This document shows, piece after piece, positions 9,049-17,597 of a stretch of DNA of 64,000 bases. The notes beneath the pieces are model-generated. The model worked only from the letters and a program-made list of their open reading frames with translations. It made no database searches and had not been told where the DNA came from. The DNA comes from JBLZUR01 sp048565625 (GTDB lineage Bacteria > Pseudomonadota > Alphaproteobacteria > Sphingomonadales > Sphingomonadaceae), in assembly GCF_048565625.1 (NCBI RefSeq), contig NZ_JBLZUR010000002.1:2108001-2172000 (forward strand), given 5' to 3'. The translations under genes and the position numbers were made by a program. Numbering within the stretch: the stretch's first letter is position 1; the number at the start of each line of letters is the position of its first letter.

Positions 9049-10338
9049 TTACTTCTGCGCCCCCGCGAACGTCACCAGGCTCTCCGCACCGTTCTTCGCC
9101 ACGGCCGCCACCCCGAAGAAATTGTCGTCGATGTTGACGTTCTTCAGGAACAGGCTGGTCTCGCCGGCGCCGACGTCCTTCATCTCGGTCCAGTCCTGCC
9201 GGTCCGCGCGACGCCAGCGCACCCGGTAGCCCGCCGCACCCGGCACCGCCGCCCACGCCACCGTGGTATCCGCCGTCACCGCACCGGTAATCGAGGCCGA
9301 GCCCGGTGCCGCAGGCGCGTTCGCCAGTTCGCGGGCGGCGGCGATGTTCACCGCCGTGACCTTCGCGAGATAGGGGAAGTCCATCGCGTCGATGGTGTCG
9401 CCGTACTTGCGGCCATCCTCCGTGCGCAGATCCTGATGCTCTCGGTCGTAGTTCTCCGTCGCCTCGGTAAAGCGGATCGCGGGAAAGCCCGCTTCCAGGA
9501 ACGGCAGGTGATCGCCGCCCCGGCTGAACCGGTCCGGACGGCGGATCGCGACCACGCCGAAGTCCTTGGAGCCGCCGACCCGCTGCGCGAGCTTCGCCAG
9601 CGCGCGCGAGGGGCCGTCATCCTCCCCGCCGATCCCGCGCCGCTTCAGCGCCGCGTCATGATCCTCCGCGAAGCGGATGCCCTCGCTGAACACGCGCACA
9701 TAGGAGTCGATGTGATCGCCGCCTTGCCCGTGCGTGTTGCCGACGATGTCGTTGTTGAGCACGCCCGCCACCCGCCAGCCGCGCTTCCTGGCCGTGTCGG
9801 CGAGGAGCTTGCCGCCCCACAGCCCCTGCTCCTCACCGGAGAGGAGCGCATAGACGATCGTCGCGCCGAGCTTTTCCTTCGACAGCAGCCGCGCCGCCTC
9901 GATCACCAGCGCGCTGCCGGATCCGTCGTCATTCGCCCCCGGCGCGTCGCTCGTCGCGTCCATGACATCAGTGACGCGGCTGTCGATATGACCCTGGATG
10001 ATGATGACGCGGTCGGGATCGGTGGTGCCGCGCTGGATGGCGAGCACGTCCTCCACCACCACGCCCGCCGGAGCGCGGGGGCCGGTAAAGCGATCCGCCA
10101 CCCGCTCGACCGTCAGGCAGCCGCCGCAGTCCTTCGCGATCTCCGCGAAGCGCCCCGCCGCCCAGTTCCGCGCCGCACCGATCCCGCGCTTCGCGTCGGT
10201 GGCGGAGGAAAGCGTGTGGCGCGTTCCGAACGACACCAGCTTCTCGACGGTCTTGTGCAGTTCCGTCGTGCTCGGCGCCGGCGCGGCGGCGGTCAGCGGC
10301 AGGGCCGCGGCGGCGAGGAGAAGCGGGCGCAGGTTCAT
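9049..10338 (-). CDS. secreted M28-family zinc metallopeptidase
   Basis: 429 residues. A signal peptide is visible (NLRPLLLAAAALPLTAAAPA), placing it in the periplasm or outside the cell. The co-catalytic zinc ligands of M28 aminopeptidases appear in order: His in IIIQGHIDSR, Asp in PGANDDGSGSALVIE, the Glu pair in LLSGEEQGLWGG, Asp in NNDIVGNTHG and His in GDHLPFLEAGFPAIRF. The last ~90 residues (ASITGAVTADTTVAWAAVPG onwards) resemble a fibronectin type III-like beta domain. The ATG at 10338 overlaps the stop of the upstream glycosylase gene by one base, so the two are co-transcribed. Confidence 0.9.
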   Translation of the reverse strand: MNLRPLLLAAAALPLTAAAPAPSTTELHKTVEKLVSFGTRHTLSSATDAKRGIGAARNWAAGRFAEIAKDCGGCLTVERVADRFTGPRAPAGVVVEDVLAIQRGTTDPDRVIIIQGHIDSRVTDVMDATSDAPGANDDGSGSALVIEAARLLSKEKLGATIVYALLSGEEQGLWGGKLLADTARKRGWRVAGVLNNDIVGNTHGQGGDHIDSYVRVFSEGIRFAEDHDAALKRRGIGGEDDGPSRALAKLAQRVGGSKDFGVVAIRRPDRFSRGGDHLPFLEAGFPAIRFTEATENYDREHQDLRTEDGRKYGDTIDAMDFPYLAKVTAVNIAAARELANAPAAPGSASITGAVTADTTVAWAAVPGAAGYRVRWRRADRQDWTEMKDVGAGETSLFLKNVNIDDNFFGVAAVAKNGAESLVTFAGAQK

Positions 10339-11015
10339 CAATTCACTCCAGTCCGGAAATCGAGCGCCCGGGCGAACACCGCCTCGAACATCGCAGGCGT
10401 CAGAACGCGCGTGTTCTGATTATAGCGCGAGCAATGATAGCTATCGATGATGGTCAGGCCGGAGGGTACGACATGCTCGGCCAGATGCCCGAAGCGGCAT
10501 TTGGGCAGCTTGCCGCCCAGTGCCTTGACCGCCGACTGATGGGCGATCTGCCCTAACGCCACCACCACGCGCAGGTTGGGCAGCAGCCCTAGCGGGGGCA
10601 CGAGGAAGTCGCGGCAGGTGCGGATCTCCTCCGGCGTCGGCTTGTTCTGCGGGGGCACACAGCGCACCGCGTTGATGATGATCGCGCCCGTCAGCCGCAG
10701 GCCGTCGCCCGGTGTGGCGCCGTATTCCCCCTCCGCCAGGCCCACCTTCAGCAGCGTATCGTAGAGCAGGTGCCCGGCGAAATCGCCCGTGAACGGACGC
10801 CCCGTGCGGTTCGCACCCTGAAGACCCGGGGCAAGGCCGACGATCGCCAGCCAGGCGTCCGGATCGCCGAAGGCGGGCACGGGTGCGTTGTGCCAGTCCG
10901 GGTGAACGGCGCGCTGATCCTCGCGGAAAGCGACAAGGCGCGGGCAGAGCGGGCAGTCGCGGCCCGGTTCGGTGGTAAGGAGGGGCACGGGCGGAAGCTG
11001 GCTATCGGATGTCAC
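10338..11015 (-). CDS. uracil-DNA glycosylase, family 5 (UDGb) type
   Basis: Removes uracil and related damaged bases from DNA. 225 residues from a GTG at 11015 with GGAG just upstream; a longer frame would run into folK on the other strand. Motifs: GLAPGLQGANRTGRPFTGDF (the active-site loop of the UDGb family), INAVRCVPPQNKPTPEE, VVALGQIAHQSAVKALGG and SYHCSRYNQNTRVL near the C-terminus. Cysteines in CPLCPRL, RCVPP and YHCSRYN are expected to hold a 4Fe-4S cluster. Followed directly by the M28 peptidase gene. Confidence 0.9.
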   Translation of the reverse strand: MTSDSQLPPVPLLTTEPGRDCPLCPRLVAFREDQRAVHPDWHNAPVPAFGDPDAWLAIVGLAPGLQGANRTGRPFTGDFAGHLLYDTLLKVGLAEGEYGATPGDGLRLTGAIIINAVRCVPPQNKPTPEEIRTCRDFLVPPLGLLPNLRVVVALGQIAHQSAVKALGGKLPKCRFGHLAEHVVPSGLTIIDSYHCSRYNQNTRVLTPAMFEAVFARALDFRTGVN

Positions 11016-11038
11016 CGCACTCCGATAGGCGGGCGGCG

Positions 11039-11551
11039 ATGACGGTGACAAGCTATGCCATCGCACTGGGATCGAACCGCCGGCACGGGCGGCACGGATC
11101 GCCGGAAAACGTCCTGCGCGCGGCAAAGGCGGCGCTGGAGGCGGCGGGCCTGCGCGTCACCGCGACGTCGCCGGTGATCCGGACCGAGGCGATGGGGCCG
11201 GCGGGGCGCGGCTTTGCCAATGCCGCCATGCTGGTGGACAGCACGCTCGCGCCCCCTGCCCTTCTCGCCTTGCTGAAGGCGACGGAGCGCGCTTTCGGCC
11301 GGCGGCGGCGAGGGCGGCGCTGGGGTGCGCGGGTGCTGGACCTCGATATCCTGCTCTGGTCCGGCGGCGCGTTCCACGCATCCGGCCTCTCGGTGCCGCA
11401 TCGCGAGCTCGCCCGCCGCGCGTTCGTCCTCCGGCCGCTGGCGACCGTTGCAGGCGGATGGCGGCTGCCGGGATCGGTGCTAACCGTCCGCCATCTCCTC
11501 GCACGCTTGCAGGCGCCGCACCCGGTTGACCCCCAGCGCCCCCGCCCCTAG
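11039..11551 (+). CDS. folK: 2-amino-4-hydroxy-6-hydroxymethyldihydropteridine pyrophosphokinase
   Basis: Transfers pyrophosphate from ATP to hydroxymethyldihydropterin in folate synthesis. 170 residues from the ATG at 11039. Features: AIALGSNRRHGRHGSPENVL at the N-terminus, TEAMGPAGRGFANAAMLVDS, the metal-binding signature WGARVLDLDILLWSGG, and VPHRELARRAFVLRPLA. The central loop is unusually arginine-rich (FGRRRRGRRWG). It is divergent from the glycosylase gene with 23 bases between the starts, and tRNA-Lys follows after 15 bases. Confidence 0.92.
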   Translation: MTVTSYAIALGSNRRHGRHGSPENVLRAAKAALEAAGLRVTATSPVIRTEAMGPAGRGFANAAMLVDSTLAPPALLALLKATERAFGRRRRGRRWGARVLDLDILLWSGGAFHASGLSVPHRELARRAFVLRPLATVAGGWRLPGSVLTVRHLLARLQAPHPVDPQRPRP

Positions 11552-11566
11552 GACCGCCCCCGGCAT

Positions 11567-11642
<76 letters not shown>

Positions 11643-11783
11643 GGCTGTTCGATGGTTGGCTGGCACGCTCTTGGCCAGATGCGGATCCAACGTCTAAGCC
11701 GCGTTCCTCTTCGCCTTGGATCAGTTCATCCGCCGGCGATCTTTGCCTGACTAACGCTTGCCAGCGGCGAGCCGGCCCTCGGT

Positions 11784-12533
11784 TCAGGCCGGTGCGCTCG
11801 CCGCCACCTGCTGAAGCACGCGGTCGGCCAGTTCGGGACGGCAGATCAGCAGGTCGGGGAGATAGGTGTCAGCCTGATTGTAGACGAGCGGCGACCCGTC
11901 CACGCGGCTGGCGTGAAGCCCGGCGGCGAGCGCGACGGCTGCCGGTGCGCAATTGTCCCATTCATATTGCCCGCCGGTGTGCAGGTAGATGTCCGCGTCG
12001 CCGCGCAACACGGCCATCGCCTTTGCACCTGCCGAGCCCATCGGCACCAGTTCGGCACCCAGCGCCTCGGCAACCGCGATCGCCTCCTTGGCCGGTCGCG
12101 TACGGCTGACGAGCATCCGCAAGCGCGCCGGTGCGGCAGGAAGCGGCTGAGGCTGTGCCGAGCAGAGCGTGAGCGGGACGCCGGGCAGCGCGACCGCACC
12201 GATCGCCGGCACCCCATCGATCGCGAGTGCGATGTGAACCGCCCAGTCCGACCGTGCCTCGCCGTATTCGCGCGTGCCATCCAGCGGATCGACGATCCAC
12301 ACCCGGCTGGCGCTCAGGCGCGAGGCGTCGTCCTTCTCCTCTTCCGACAGCACGGCATCGTCCGGCCGATTGTGGCGAAGCGCCTCCATGATGAAGGCGT
12401 TCGCGGTCCGGTCTCCCGCCTTCCCCAAGGCCTTGCCTTCGAACAGGCCTGATCGCTGCAGCGTCATCAGCAGCTCCCCAGCCACGTCCGCGATGTGCCG
12501 CGCTAGTGCGGCGTCGTCCTCAAAGGCGCTCAC
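11784..12533 (-). CDS. cysQ: 3'(2'),5'-bisphosphate nucleotidase, CysQ-like inositol monophosphatase family
   Basis: Expected to hydrolyse PAP to AMP, relieving product inhibition of sulfate assimilation. 249 residues with the family signatures VLSEEEKDD, WIVDPLDGTREYGEARSD (metal-binding Asp-x-x-Asp) and YEWDNCAPAAVALAAGLHAS near the C-terminus. It starts with GTG at 12533, overlapping the cysNC stop by four bases (GTGA), so it is the last gene of cysD-cysNC-cysQ. That location supports CysQ over a generic inositol monophosphatase. Confidence 0.92.
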   Translation of the reverse strand: MSAFEDDAALARHIADVAGELLMTLQRSGLFEGKALGKAGDRTANAFIMEALRHNRPDDAVLSEEEKDDASRLSASRVWIVDPLDGTREYGEARSDWAVHIALAIDGVPAIGAVALPGVPLTLCSAQPQPLPAAPARLRMLVSRTRPAKEAIAVAEALGAELVPMGSAGAKAMAVLRGDADIYLHTGGQYEWDNCAPAAVALAAGLHASRVDGSPLVYNQADTYLPDLLICRPELADRVLQQVAASAPA

Positions 12534-14452
12534 GGGATCAGCCTTGCGACGATCAGGTCGGCCGCTTCCTCGGCGGACATGGCAGTGGTGTCGATGCGGA
12601 TCTCGGGATCCAGCGGCGGCTCATAGGGGCTGTCGATCCCGGTGAAGTTCTTGAGCTCGCCGCTGCGCGCCTTGGCGTAGAGCCCCTTCACGTCGCGTGC
12701 CTCGGCATCCGCCAGCGGAGTGTCGATATGCACCTCCACGAACTCGCCCGGCGCCATCATCGCGCGTACCATCTCCCGCTCCGAGCGGAACGGCGAGATG
12801 AAGGCCGTTATGACGATCAGCCCGGCATCGGCCATCAGCTTCGCCACCTCGCCCACGCGGCGGATATTCTCCACCCGATCGGCATCGGTGAAGCCGAGAT
12901 CCTTGTTGAGACCATGCCGCACATTGTCCCCGTCGAGTAGGAAGGTGTGGCGGTTCATCCGCGCCAGCTTCTTTTCGACGAGATTGGCGATGGTCGACTT
13001 GCCCGCGCCGGACAGACCCGTCAGCCACAGCACCGCCGGCTTCTGGTTCTTGAGCATCGCATGGCTCTCGCGCGTCACATCGGTCGCCTGCCAGTGGACG
13101 TTCTGCGCCCTCCGCAGCGAGAAGTGGATCATGCCCGCGGCCACAGTCGCGTTGGTGATCTTGTCGATCAGGATGAATCCGCCGAGCGTGCGATTGGCCT
13201 CGTACGGTTCGAACACCAGCGGGCGATCGGTCGAGAGGTTGGCGACGCCGATCGCGTTGAGTTCGAGCGTCTTGGCCGCAAGGTGCTCCATCGTGTTGAC
13301 GTTGACCTGGTACTTCGGCGCCTGAACATTGGCCGTCACCGTCTGCGTCGCGGTCTTCAGCCAATAGGGCCTCCCCGGCAGCATCGGCTCGTCCGCCATC
13401 CAGACGATGGTGGTCTCGAACTGATCGGCGGCCTGAGGCGGATTGTCGGCTGCGGCGAGCACGTCGCCGCGCGAACAGTCGATCTCGTCGGCAAGCGTGA
13501 TCGTCACCGACTGCCCTGCAATCCCCACGTCCAGATCACCACCCAAGGTGACGACGCGTGACACCGTCGAGGTCTTGCCCGAAGGCAGCACGCGCACGGC
13601 GTCACCCGGCTTCACCTCCCCCGTGGCGATCAGGCCGGAGAAGCCGCGAAAGTCGAGATTGGGGCGGTTCACCCATTGCACGGGCATCCGGAACGGGCGC
13701 GCCTGGTCCGAGACCTGGTCGAGCTCGACCGTCTCCAGATGCTCCATCAGCGCCGGCCCGTCGTACCAGGGTGTGTTGGCCGACCTGGTGGTGATGTTGT
13801 CGCCCTTGAAGCCGGAGATCGGCATCGGCACGAACGCCTTGATCCCGATGCTCTCGGCAAAGGTGCGGTAATCCGCGACGATCTCGTCGAAGCGCGCCTG
13901 ATCATAGCCGACCAGATCCATCTTGTTCACCGCGAGCACGAGGTGACGGATACCGATCAGATGGGCGAGGTAGCTGTGGCGGCGGGTCTGCGTCAGCACG
14001 CCCTTGCGCGCGTCGATCAGGATCACGGCGAGGTCGGCCGTCGAGGCGCCCGTCACCATGTTCCGCGTATATTGCTCATGCCCTGGTGTATCGGCGACGA
14101 TGAACTTGCGTTTCTCGGTTCCGAAGAAGCGATAGGCGACGTCGATGGTAATGCCCTGCTCACGCTCGGCGGCGAGGCCGTCGACCAGCAGCGCGAAGTC
14201 GATCTCCTGCCCCTGCGTGCCAACGCGCTTGCTGTCGCTCTCAAGCGCGGCCAGCTGATCCTCGAAGATCATCTTCGAATCGTAGAGCAGGCGGCCGATC
14301 AGCGTCGATTTGCCGTCGTCCACCGAACCGCAGGTGATGAAGCGCAGCAGCGTCTTGTGCTGGTGCAGGTCCAGATAGGCGTCGATATCCTCGGCGATCA
14401 GGCTCTCCACCTGATAGACGCTGTCGCTGCCGGGCGTAGCGGTCGTCGCCAT
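12530..14452 (-). CDS. cysNC: bifunctional sulfate adenylyltransferase subunit 1 / adenylylsulfate kinase
   Basis: Activates sulfate to APS (CysN, the GTPase subunit working with CysD) and phosphorylates APS to PAPS (CysC). 640 residues. The CysN part carries GSVDDGKSTLIGRLLYDSK around residue 42, DTPGHEQYTRNMVTGAS around 120 and NKMDLVGYDQ around 175, followed by EF-Tu-like beta-barrel domains. The CysC kinase starts near residue 460 with LTGLSGAGKSTIANLVEKKL, followed by FISPFRSEREMVR and GIDSPYEPPLDPEI. The fusion is common in alphaproteobacteria. The start overlaps the cysD stop and the stop overlaps the cysQ start. Confidence 0.97.
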   Translation of the reverse strand: MATTATPGSDSVYQVESLIAEDIDAYLDLHQHKTLLRFITCGSVDDGKSTLIGRLLYDSKMIFEDQLAALESDSKRVGTQGQEIDFALLVDGLAAEREQGITIDVAYRFFGTEKRKFIVADTPGHEQYTRNMVTGASTADLAVILIDARKGVLTQTRRHSYLAHLIGIRHLVLAVNKMDLVGYDQARFDEIVADYRTFAESIGIKAFVPMPISGFKGDNITTRSANTPWYDGPALMEHLETVELDQVSDQARPFRMPVQWVNRPNLDFRGFSGLIATGEVKPGDAVRVLPSGKTSTVSRVVTLGGDLDVGIAGQSVTITLADEIDCSRGDVLAAADNPPQAADQFETTIVWMADEPMLPGRPYWLKTATQTVTANVQAPKYQVNVNTMEHLAAKTLELNAIGVANLSTDRPLVFEPYEANRTLGGFILIDKITNATVAAGMIHFSLRRAQNVHWQATDVTRESHAMLKNQKPAVLWLTGLSGAGKSTIANLVEKKLARMNRHTFLLDGDNVRHGLNKDLGFTDADRVENIRRVGEVAKLMADAGLIVITAFISPFRSEREMVRAMMAPGEFVEVHIDTPLADAEARDVKGLYAKARSGELKNFTGIDSPYEPPLDPEIRIDTTAMSAEEAADLIVARLIP

Positions 14453-15375
14453 CAGAAATACCCCTCCTGCTTCTTCTTCTCCATGCCCGCGCCGCCCGCG
14501 TCCTTGTCGATCGCGCGACCCTGCCGTTCGGAGGTGGTGGTGAGCAGCGTTTCCTGGATGACCTCGCTGAGCGTCGTCGCCTCGCTCTCGACCGCGCCGG
14601 TGAGCGGATAGCAGCCGAGCGTGCGGAAGCGGATCGACCTATCGACCGGCACCTCGCCGTCCTTCAGCGGAAAGCGCTCGTCATCGACCATCAGCAGCAT
14701 GCCGTCCCGCTCCACCGTAGGTCGCGGCGCGGCGAAATAGAGCGGCACGATCGGCACGTCGTTCAGCTGGATGTACTGCCAGATGTCCAGCTCGGTCCAG
14801 TTACTGATCGGGAAGACACGGATCGATTCACCCTTGTTCTTCCGCGCATTGTAGAGGTTCCACAGCTCGGGCCGCTGGTTCTTGGGATCCCAGCGGTGGT
14901 TGGCGGATCGGAACGAGAACACGCGCTCCTTCGCGCGGCTCTTCTCCTCATCACGGCGCGCGCCACCGAACGCCGCGTCGAAGCCGTATTTATCGAGCGC
15001 CTGTTTGAGACCCTCCGTCTTCCACATGTCGGTATGCAGGGCGCCATGATCGAACGGGTTGATGCCGCGATCCTTGGCTTCCTGATTGTGATAGACCAGC
15101 AGCTCCATGCCGCTTTCGCGCGCCATGCGATCCCGCAGCTCGTACATCGCCTTGAACTTCCACGTCGTATCGACATGAAGCAGCGGGAAAGGCGGCGGCG
15201 AGGGATAGAAAGCCTTGCGCGCAAGATGCAGCATCACGGCCGAATCCTTGCCGACGGAATAGAGCATCACCGGCTTCTCGCACTCGGCGACGACCTCGCG
15301 CAGGATATGGATGCTCTCGGCCTCCAGCCGCTCCAGATGCGTGAGAATTTTCGGAACGCTTGCCACTGTCGGCAT
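14452..15375 (-). CDS. cysD: sulfate adenylyltransferase subunit 2
   Basis: The ATP-PPi-type catalytic subunit that forms APS from sulfate and ATP with CysN. Motifs: PVMLYSVGKDSAVMLHLARK (PP-loop SxGKDS) near the N-terminus, PLLHVDTTWKF, FGGARRDEEKSRAKER, RVFPISNWTELDIWQYI and the C-terminal FRTLGCYPLTGAVESEATTL. The open frame extends to an ATG at 15411 without a visible ribosome-binding site. An AAGGAGG sits just before the ATG at 15375, slightly too close, and a GTG at 15366 has better spacing and gives 304 residues, near the E. coli length of 302. First gene of the cys operon, divergent from a LuxR-type regulator. Confidence 0.95.
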   Translation of the reverse strand: MPTVASVPKILTHLERLEAESIHILREVVAECEKPVMLYSVGKDSAVMLHLARKAFYPSPPPFPLLHVDTTWKFKAMYELRDRMARESGMELLVYHNQEAKDRGINPFDHGALHTDMWKTEGLKQALDKYGFDAAFGGARRDEEKSRAKERVFSFRSANHRWDPKNQRPELWNLYNARKNKGESIRVFPISNWTELDIWQYIQLNDVPIVPLYFAAPRPTVERDGMLLMVDDERFPLKDGEVPVDRSIRFRTLGCYPLTGAVESEATTLSEVIQETLLTTTSERQGRAIDKDAGGAGMEKKKQEGYF

Positions 15376-15422
15376 CCCTCCTTGGTATCGCGCTGCGTTT
15401 AGCCCGTTCATTCGCCCGCGCA

Positions 15423-15438
15423 GTCCCTATATGGGGAC
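15423..15438. promoter_or_regulatory. palindrome in the cysD / LuxR-type divergent promoter
   Basis: GTCCCTATATGGGGAC has perfect 5-base arms (GTCCC/GGGAC) around TATATG. It sits between the divergent starts and overlaps the ribosome-binding region of the LuxR-type gene. A protein-binding operator for either gene is an inference from position and symmetry only. Confidence 0.45.
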
Positions 15439-15441
15439 AGG

Positions 15442-16401
15442 ATGGCATTGTCGCAGACCGATGAAACCGAACTGCTGGTGCCGCTTCATGCAGGTGTCAC
15501 GGAGGAGCCGCGTTGGCAGACGTTCCTGCGGCGCATGCAGCGGCGTCTGCTGGCCGACCACGTCGCCATCATCATCGGGCTTGATGGCGTATCGATCCGA
15601 AGCGCCTCCATGTGGGTGGCGGGCAGAGACTATCGTTTCGAGGAGGAAAAGTTCGCCCGCCTCGCGACGCTCGATCCGACGCCCTTCCACCGCCTCCGGC
15701 CCGAACGCGTCTACACGATGGCCGAGTTCCTGCAGCCCGGCGACCACGAACATGATACATATCGGCGGGAGTATCTGGAGCCGCTTGCCGTCGGTCATGC
15801 CCGGCTGATGCGCGTAAAGGGGCCGCGGCGCAGCAATCTATGGTTTACCGCTGTACGCGGGGGCAGCGACTTCTCGGCGACCGACGGTGCGTTGATCTCC
15901 TCGCTCGCGCCGCATCTTGGCGTCGCGCTGCGCAGTCTGGCGCATATCGAGCAGCTCGTGCTTGCGAGCACGATGCAGGCGGACGTGCTCCGCCGTGCCG
16001 GCCTGGGATGGACCGTCCTCGACGCGCATTCGGAGGAGCTCGCGACGAGCGGCTCAGGACTGGAGGACCCCACGGCGTTCGCTTCCATGCGGATCGAGCC
16101 ACCGGAGTGGCGACCAGCGACGATGCCGCCGCCGGCCGCGATGCAGTTGGTGAGCGATCCGCCGAGCGCGGGCACCGCGGCTGCAACGGCATTGTGCGAG
16201 AGCTATGAGCTTACGGCGCAGGAGGCCCGCCTGGCGCTTGCGCTCGCAGCGGGCCGTTCGGTGGTGGAAGCGGCGGAAGCACTGAGCCTCTCGCTCGAAT
16301 CCGCCCGCACCTACTTGAAGCGCATCTTCGCCAAGACAGGCACGCATGGGCAGGTCGATCTGGTTCGCCTGATCCTCACCGGTCCAGAACGGCTCGCCTG
16401 A
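15442..16401 (+). CDS. LuxR-type helix-turn-helix transcriptional regulator
   Basis: 319 residues. The C-terminal ~65 residues form a GerE/LuxR HTH: YELTAQEARLALALAAGRSV then EAAEALSLSLESARTYLKRI, FAKTGTHGQVDLVRLIL. The N-terminal ~240 residues show no acyl-homoserine-lactone-binding signature and no receiver domain; they resemble the uncharacterised sensory part of many stand-alone alphaproteobacterial LuxR proteins. No luxI-like gene is nearby. It is divergent from cysD, which makes regulation of the sulfate genes possible but unproven. Confidence 0.85.
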   Translation: MALSQTDETELLVPLHAGVTEEPRWQTFLRRMQRRLLADHVAIIIGLDGVSIRSASMWVAGRDYRFEEEKFARLATLDPTPFHRLRPERVYTMAEFLQPGDHEHDTYRREYLEPLAVGHARLMRVKGPRRSNLWFTAVRGGSDFSATDGALISSLAPHLGVALRSLAHIEQLVLASTMQADVLRRAGLGWTVLDAHSEELATSGSGLEDPTAFASMRIEPPEWRPATMPPPAAMQLVSDPPSAGTAAATALCESYELTAQEARLALALAAGRSVVEAAEALSLSLESARTYLKRIFAKTGTHGQVDLVRLILTGPERLA

Positions 16402-16459
16402 CGGAGCAACCTACTCTCGACCACTTAGCGCCACTCAGCGGCTAGCCGATACCGGCCGC

Positions 16460-16757
16460 TCATTCGTGTGGATGGGCGACTGCCTCGGCGACTCCAGCCA
16501 ACGCGTCGGGGCCGTCGCGCGGCGTCTGCGTTGGCATCTTCTTGGACAGCCCGAGCAGGCTGCGCAGCAACACGCCGGCGCGGCAGGCGCCGTCACCGGG
16601 TATGGAGCACCAGCCGGTCCACTTGGTCGCGAACAGCGCCAGAACACGCCGCGCTGCGCAATCCTCCCGCCACTCGTCCTCGGCGATCTGGGCTGCATCC
16701 TGGTGCCCGGACGGGACTATGACGCGACACGCTCCTGCATGAAGCGGCGGACTACTT
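16460..16757 (-). pseudogene. decayed HxlR-type regulator fragment
   Basis: The minus strand reads DCAARRVLALFATKWTGWC, then GDGACRAGVLLRSLLGLSKK and MPTQTPRD. This follows the HxlR pattern (RVL-x-x-x-x-x-KW, GDG-x-x-R, L-R-x-x-x-x-G-[IL]-S-K-[KR]-M-L-T-Q-T-L-R-x-L), but the segment after KWT is scrambled and the part after QTPRD no longer fits in this frame. Upstream the frame runs into the IS5-family element without a credible start. I read it as a frameshifted HxlR remnant; short length and poor matches in places leave some doubt. Confidence 0.55.
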
Positions 16758-16760
16758 CTA

Positions 16761-17597
16761 GGGTCCGGACTCACAACCACCAGATGACGGTGGCGGCGAG
16801 GGCGATGGCGCCCATGAAGTTCTTGATGTTGCGATCGAAGCGGGTGGCGAGCCGCCTCCAGTCCTTGAGGCGGCAGAACATGCGCTCGATGACGTTGCGC
16901 TGTTTGTAGATGGTGCGGTCGTAGTCGTACTGGACCTTGCGGTTGCAGCGCGGCGGGATGACGGCCTGGGTGCCGCGCTGGTCGAGCCACTCGCGCAACT
17001 CCTGACTGTCATAGCCCTTGTCGGCGACGAGTTCGACGGATGGGGGCAGCGCCGCGATGCAGGTCTTGGCGACCTTGCAGTCGTGGACGTTGCCGGGCGT
17101 CAGCAGGAGGACGTGAGGGCGGCCCTTGGCGTCGCAGACGGCATGGACCTTGGTGTTCCGGCCGCCTTTGGTGCGGCCGATACCATGGGCCAAGGCCCCC
17201 CTTTTCCACCGCCTGCGCAGCGGTGGACCTTGATGCAGCTGCTATCGATGAACAGCCGGTCCGGCGCGTCGTCGGCGCCTGCCAGCGCGCTGAAAATCCC
17301 CTCCCAGATGCCGCGCTCGGACCAGCGCACGAAGCGATTGTAGAGCGTCTTCTTTGGCCCGTACACGTCCGAGCAGTCCACCCAGCGACCGCCGCAGCGG
17401 AGCGCATGCACGATCCCGCTCAGCACCCGGCGATCATCCACACGTGCCTTGCCGCGAACGTCCGTCGGCAGCAGTGGTGCGATCCGCTCCCACTGCGCAT
17501 CGGAAAACCAGAAGAAATCAGCCATTCCACCGCCTCCACACCAACGCAGTGAATCACGATCCAAGCGGTAGCAAAAGCCGTTATTGGGTCCGGACCC
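16761..17597 (-). mobile_element. IS5-family insertion sequence (IS427-like), 837 bp
   Basis: The left end GGGTCCGGACTCA and the right end read inward (GGGTCCGGACCCA) form a 13-base terminal inverted repeat with one mismatch. The flanks are TTCTA before the left end and TAGAAG after the right end, consistent with a two-base TA target duplication inside an ancestral CTTCTAGAAG palindrome. The element carries one transposase split over two frames. Size, ends and frameshift arrangement fit the IS427 group of the IS5 family. Confidence 0.93.
16771..17525 (-). CDS. IS5-family DDE transposase made by -1 frameshift
   Basis: The first frame starts at the ATG at 17525 (MADFFWFSDAQWERIAPLLP) and carries the first catalytic Asp in FIDSSCIKVHRCAGG. 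The second frame, -1 relative to it, ends at 16771 and carries LAHGIGRTKGGRNTKVHAV, the second Asp in ELVADKGYDSQ and the Glu in NVIERMFCRLKDWRRLATRF. The frames meet at an AAAAGGGGGG tract (plus-strand 17195-17204), a plausible slippage site. Read through it, the product is about 250 residues and looks intact, so the element may still be active. Without frameshifting, only a 141-residue first-frame product would be made. Confidence 0.9.

Noticed and set aside
15442..16401. Quorum-sensing LuxR receptor
   Set aside because: Only the HTH is LuxR-type; there is no acyl-homoserine-lactone-binding signature and no luxI-like gene in the window.
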